A stretch of DNA of 64,000 nucleotides, taken from the NCBI GenBank assembly GCA_024364735.1, contig JAGFNQ010005664.1:157499-221498 (forward strand), written 5' to 3'. The position numbers were made by a program, and so were the translations under genes. The notes below the pieces were generated by a model. That model searched no databases. It saw only the letters and a list, made by a program, of their open reading frames with translations, and was not told the origin of the DNA. Each line of letters opens with the position of its first letter. The first letter of the stretch is position 1. Of this stretch, positions 63,421 through 64,000 are shown piece after piece. The stretch is from Boesenbergia rotunda (Eukaryota; Streptophyta; Magnoliopsida; Zingiberales; Zingiberaceae).

Positions 63421-64000
63421 AGAAGTTGAGTGGAAGATGCAGTAAGTGAGAAGGATGGTAGGAGAAGGGAGTCGACCGGCTCGGTGCATTCGAGGGACAA
63501 TGTGTTATGGAAGAGTATACTGGTAGAGCGAGAAGGATGCACGTGGCATATTCGAAGGACAAGAAGTCGAGAGGAAGCCATATTCCAAGAGTAAGTTGGA
63601 GTTGGATTCGGGTGAACTCAACTTTGAACGACCGGACAATCACCAAGATGAGCGAGAGTGATGGTCAAATTGAAAGTTGACCATCCAAGGTGCCTCCAAT
63701 GGACTGGAGGGGGCTTGTTGGTTCGAAGTCCTAAGGCACCTTAAAAGAACAGTGGCTAAGGCACCTTTGATCAATTAAGGTGCCCAACGATGATCTGCAG
63801 CCATTGGCGAAGAGATATGTTGTGGAGTCTAGCTCAGTCGAATCGAGGTGCTTCCGGATGACTCGAGGTGCCTCGTATGAATAGTAGCCGAGGCACCCCG
63901 GATAACACAAGGCACCTCCAATCTGTTAGATTAGAAAACGACTATTGTGACAAGGATAAAATTTTATCCGACTGGAGGAGTCTCCAAGTGTTTTAGGTGC

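Larger units (their letters stand above)
1633..64000 (+). mobile_element. Element F: outermost SIRE-like gag-only element
   Basis: F is inferred as the host of nearly everything else. Its 5' LTR begins at 1633 (CGTAAGTACC, for the expected TGTAAGTACC). Its gag tail is at 56923-57330. Its polypurine tract is just before 58657, where the 3' LTR begins. Element A lies in the 5' LTR, element G in gag, and element E in the 3' LTR. The rest of the 5' LTR and the first half of gag are missing, best explained by the deletion at about 10646/10647. That the two LTR pieces belong to one element is inference; TSDs cannot be checked because the right end lies outside the window. Confidence 0.55.
58657..64000 (+). 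repeat. Element F 3' LTR, interrupted by E
   Basis: The LTR starts TGTAAGTACC at 58657, is interrupted at 58762 and resumes at 63426; AGAAG flanks the insertion on both sides. It continues past the window end. The part at 63421-64000 aligns with 1-370 and with 1735-2283, including 'aggcacc' repeats. Confidence 0.85.

Noticed and set aside
1..64000. Host genes, tRNA, rRNA or organelle sequence
   Set aside because: None was recognised on either strand. tRNA-like matches are only the 12-18 nt primer-binding sites.

Overview
This 64 kb window is a block of nested LTR retrotransposons from a flowering plant nuclear genome. No host gene, rRNA, tRNA or CRISPR array was recognised. Evidence for a plant: Ty1/copia and Athila-type Ty3/gypsy proteins, primer-binding sites matching plant initiator-Met tRNA (TGGTATCAGAGC) and the Athila-type site (TGGCGCCGTTGCCGGGGA), and two MITEs. 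Most elements resemble the SIRE/Maximus branch of Ty1/copia. A monocot such as a Zingiberales plant is plausible, but the sequence does not prove it. Letters A to G are my own names. LAYOUT. The outer frame is element F (+): 5' LTR start at 1633, 3' LTR start at 58657, running off the right end; before it lie an older F-type LTR (1-886) and a decayed copia gag. Element A (+, 2284-10646) lies in F's 5' LTR and itself carries a 1.6 kb solo LTR (7218-8805, TSD GATTG). A deletion joins A's 3' LTR to element G. G (-) is a copia element inserted in F's gag; later insertions split it into three pieces (10647-11277, 41392-42007, 54635-56921). Insertion 1 into G is a 30 kb Athila gypsy element (-, 11278-41391, TSD GTAAT). 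It holds a 5'-truncated SIRE-type copia with an open RT/RNase H frame, a tandem duplication, gag-only element B (24245-32026, TSD ATGTG), an A-type solo LTR (36276-38426, TSD CATAC) and a Tourist-like MITE. Insertion 2 into G is gag-only element D (-, 42008-54634, TSD GGATC), split by element C (-, 44279-52713, TSD GATTC). Finally gag-only element E (-, 58762-63420, TSD AGAAG) interrupts F's 3' LTR. HOW IT WORKS TOGETHER. A, B, C, D, E and (where preserved) F carry LTRs, PBS or PPT and a zinc-knuckle gag, but no protease, integrase or reverse transcriptase. They look like non-autonomous gag-only elements that need a full SIRE-type partner; the truncated copia at 13671-18328 shares its 3' non-coding region and LTR type with B and C. 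B and C also share a second gene (ORF2) where pol should be. It has its own TATA box, an upstream array of GGGCGCCC palindromes and a conserved 78-80 nt intron just after the start codon; the protein resembles the 'putative plant transposon protein' type. This cassette is the best candidate for something little described. The second notable signal is that most LTR families here carry arrays of short hairpins whose arms vary together, and a GATCGGTC/GACCGATC palindrome is shared by copia and gypsy LTRs. All identifications rest on reading the sequence; no database search was run.
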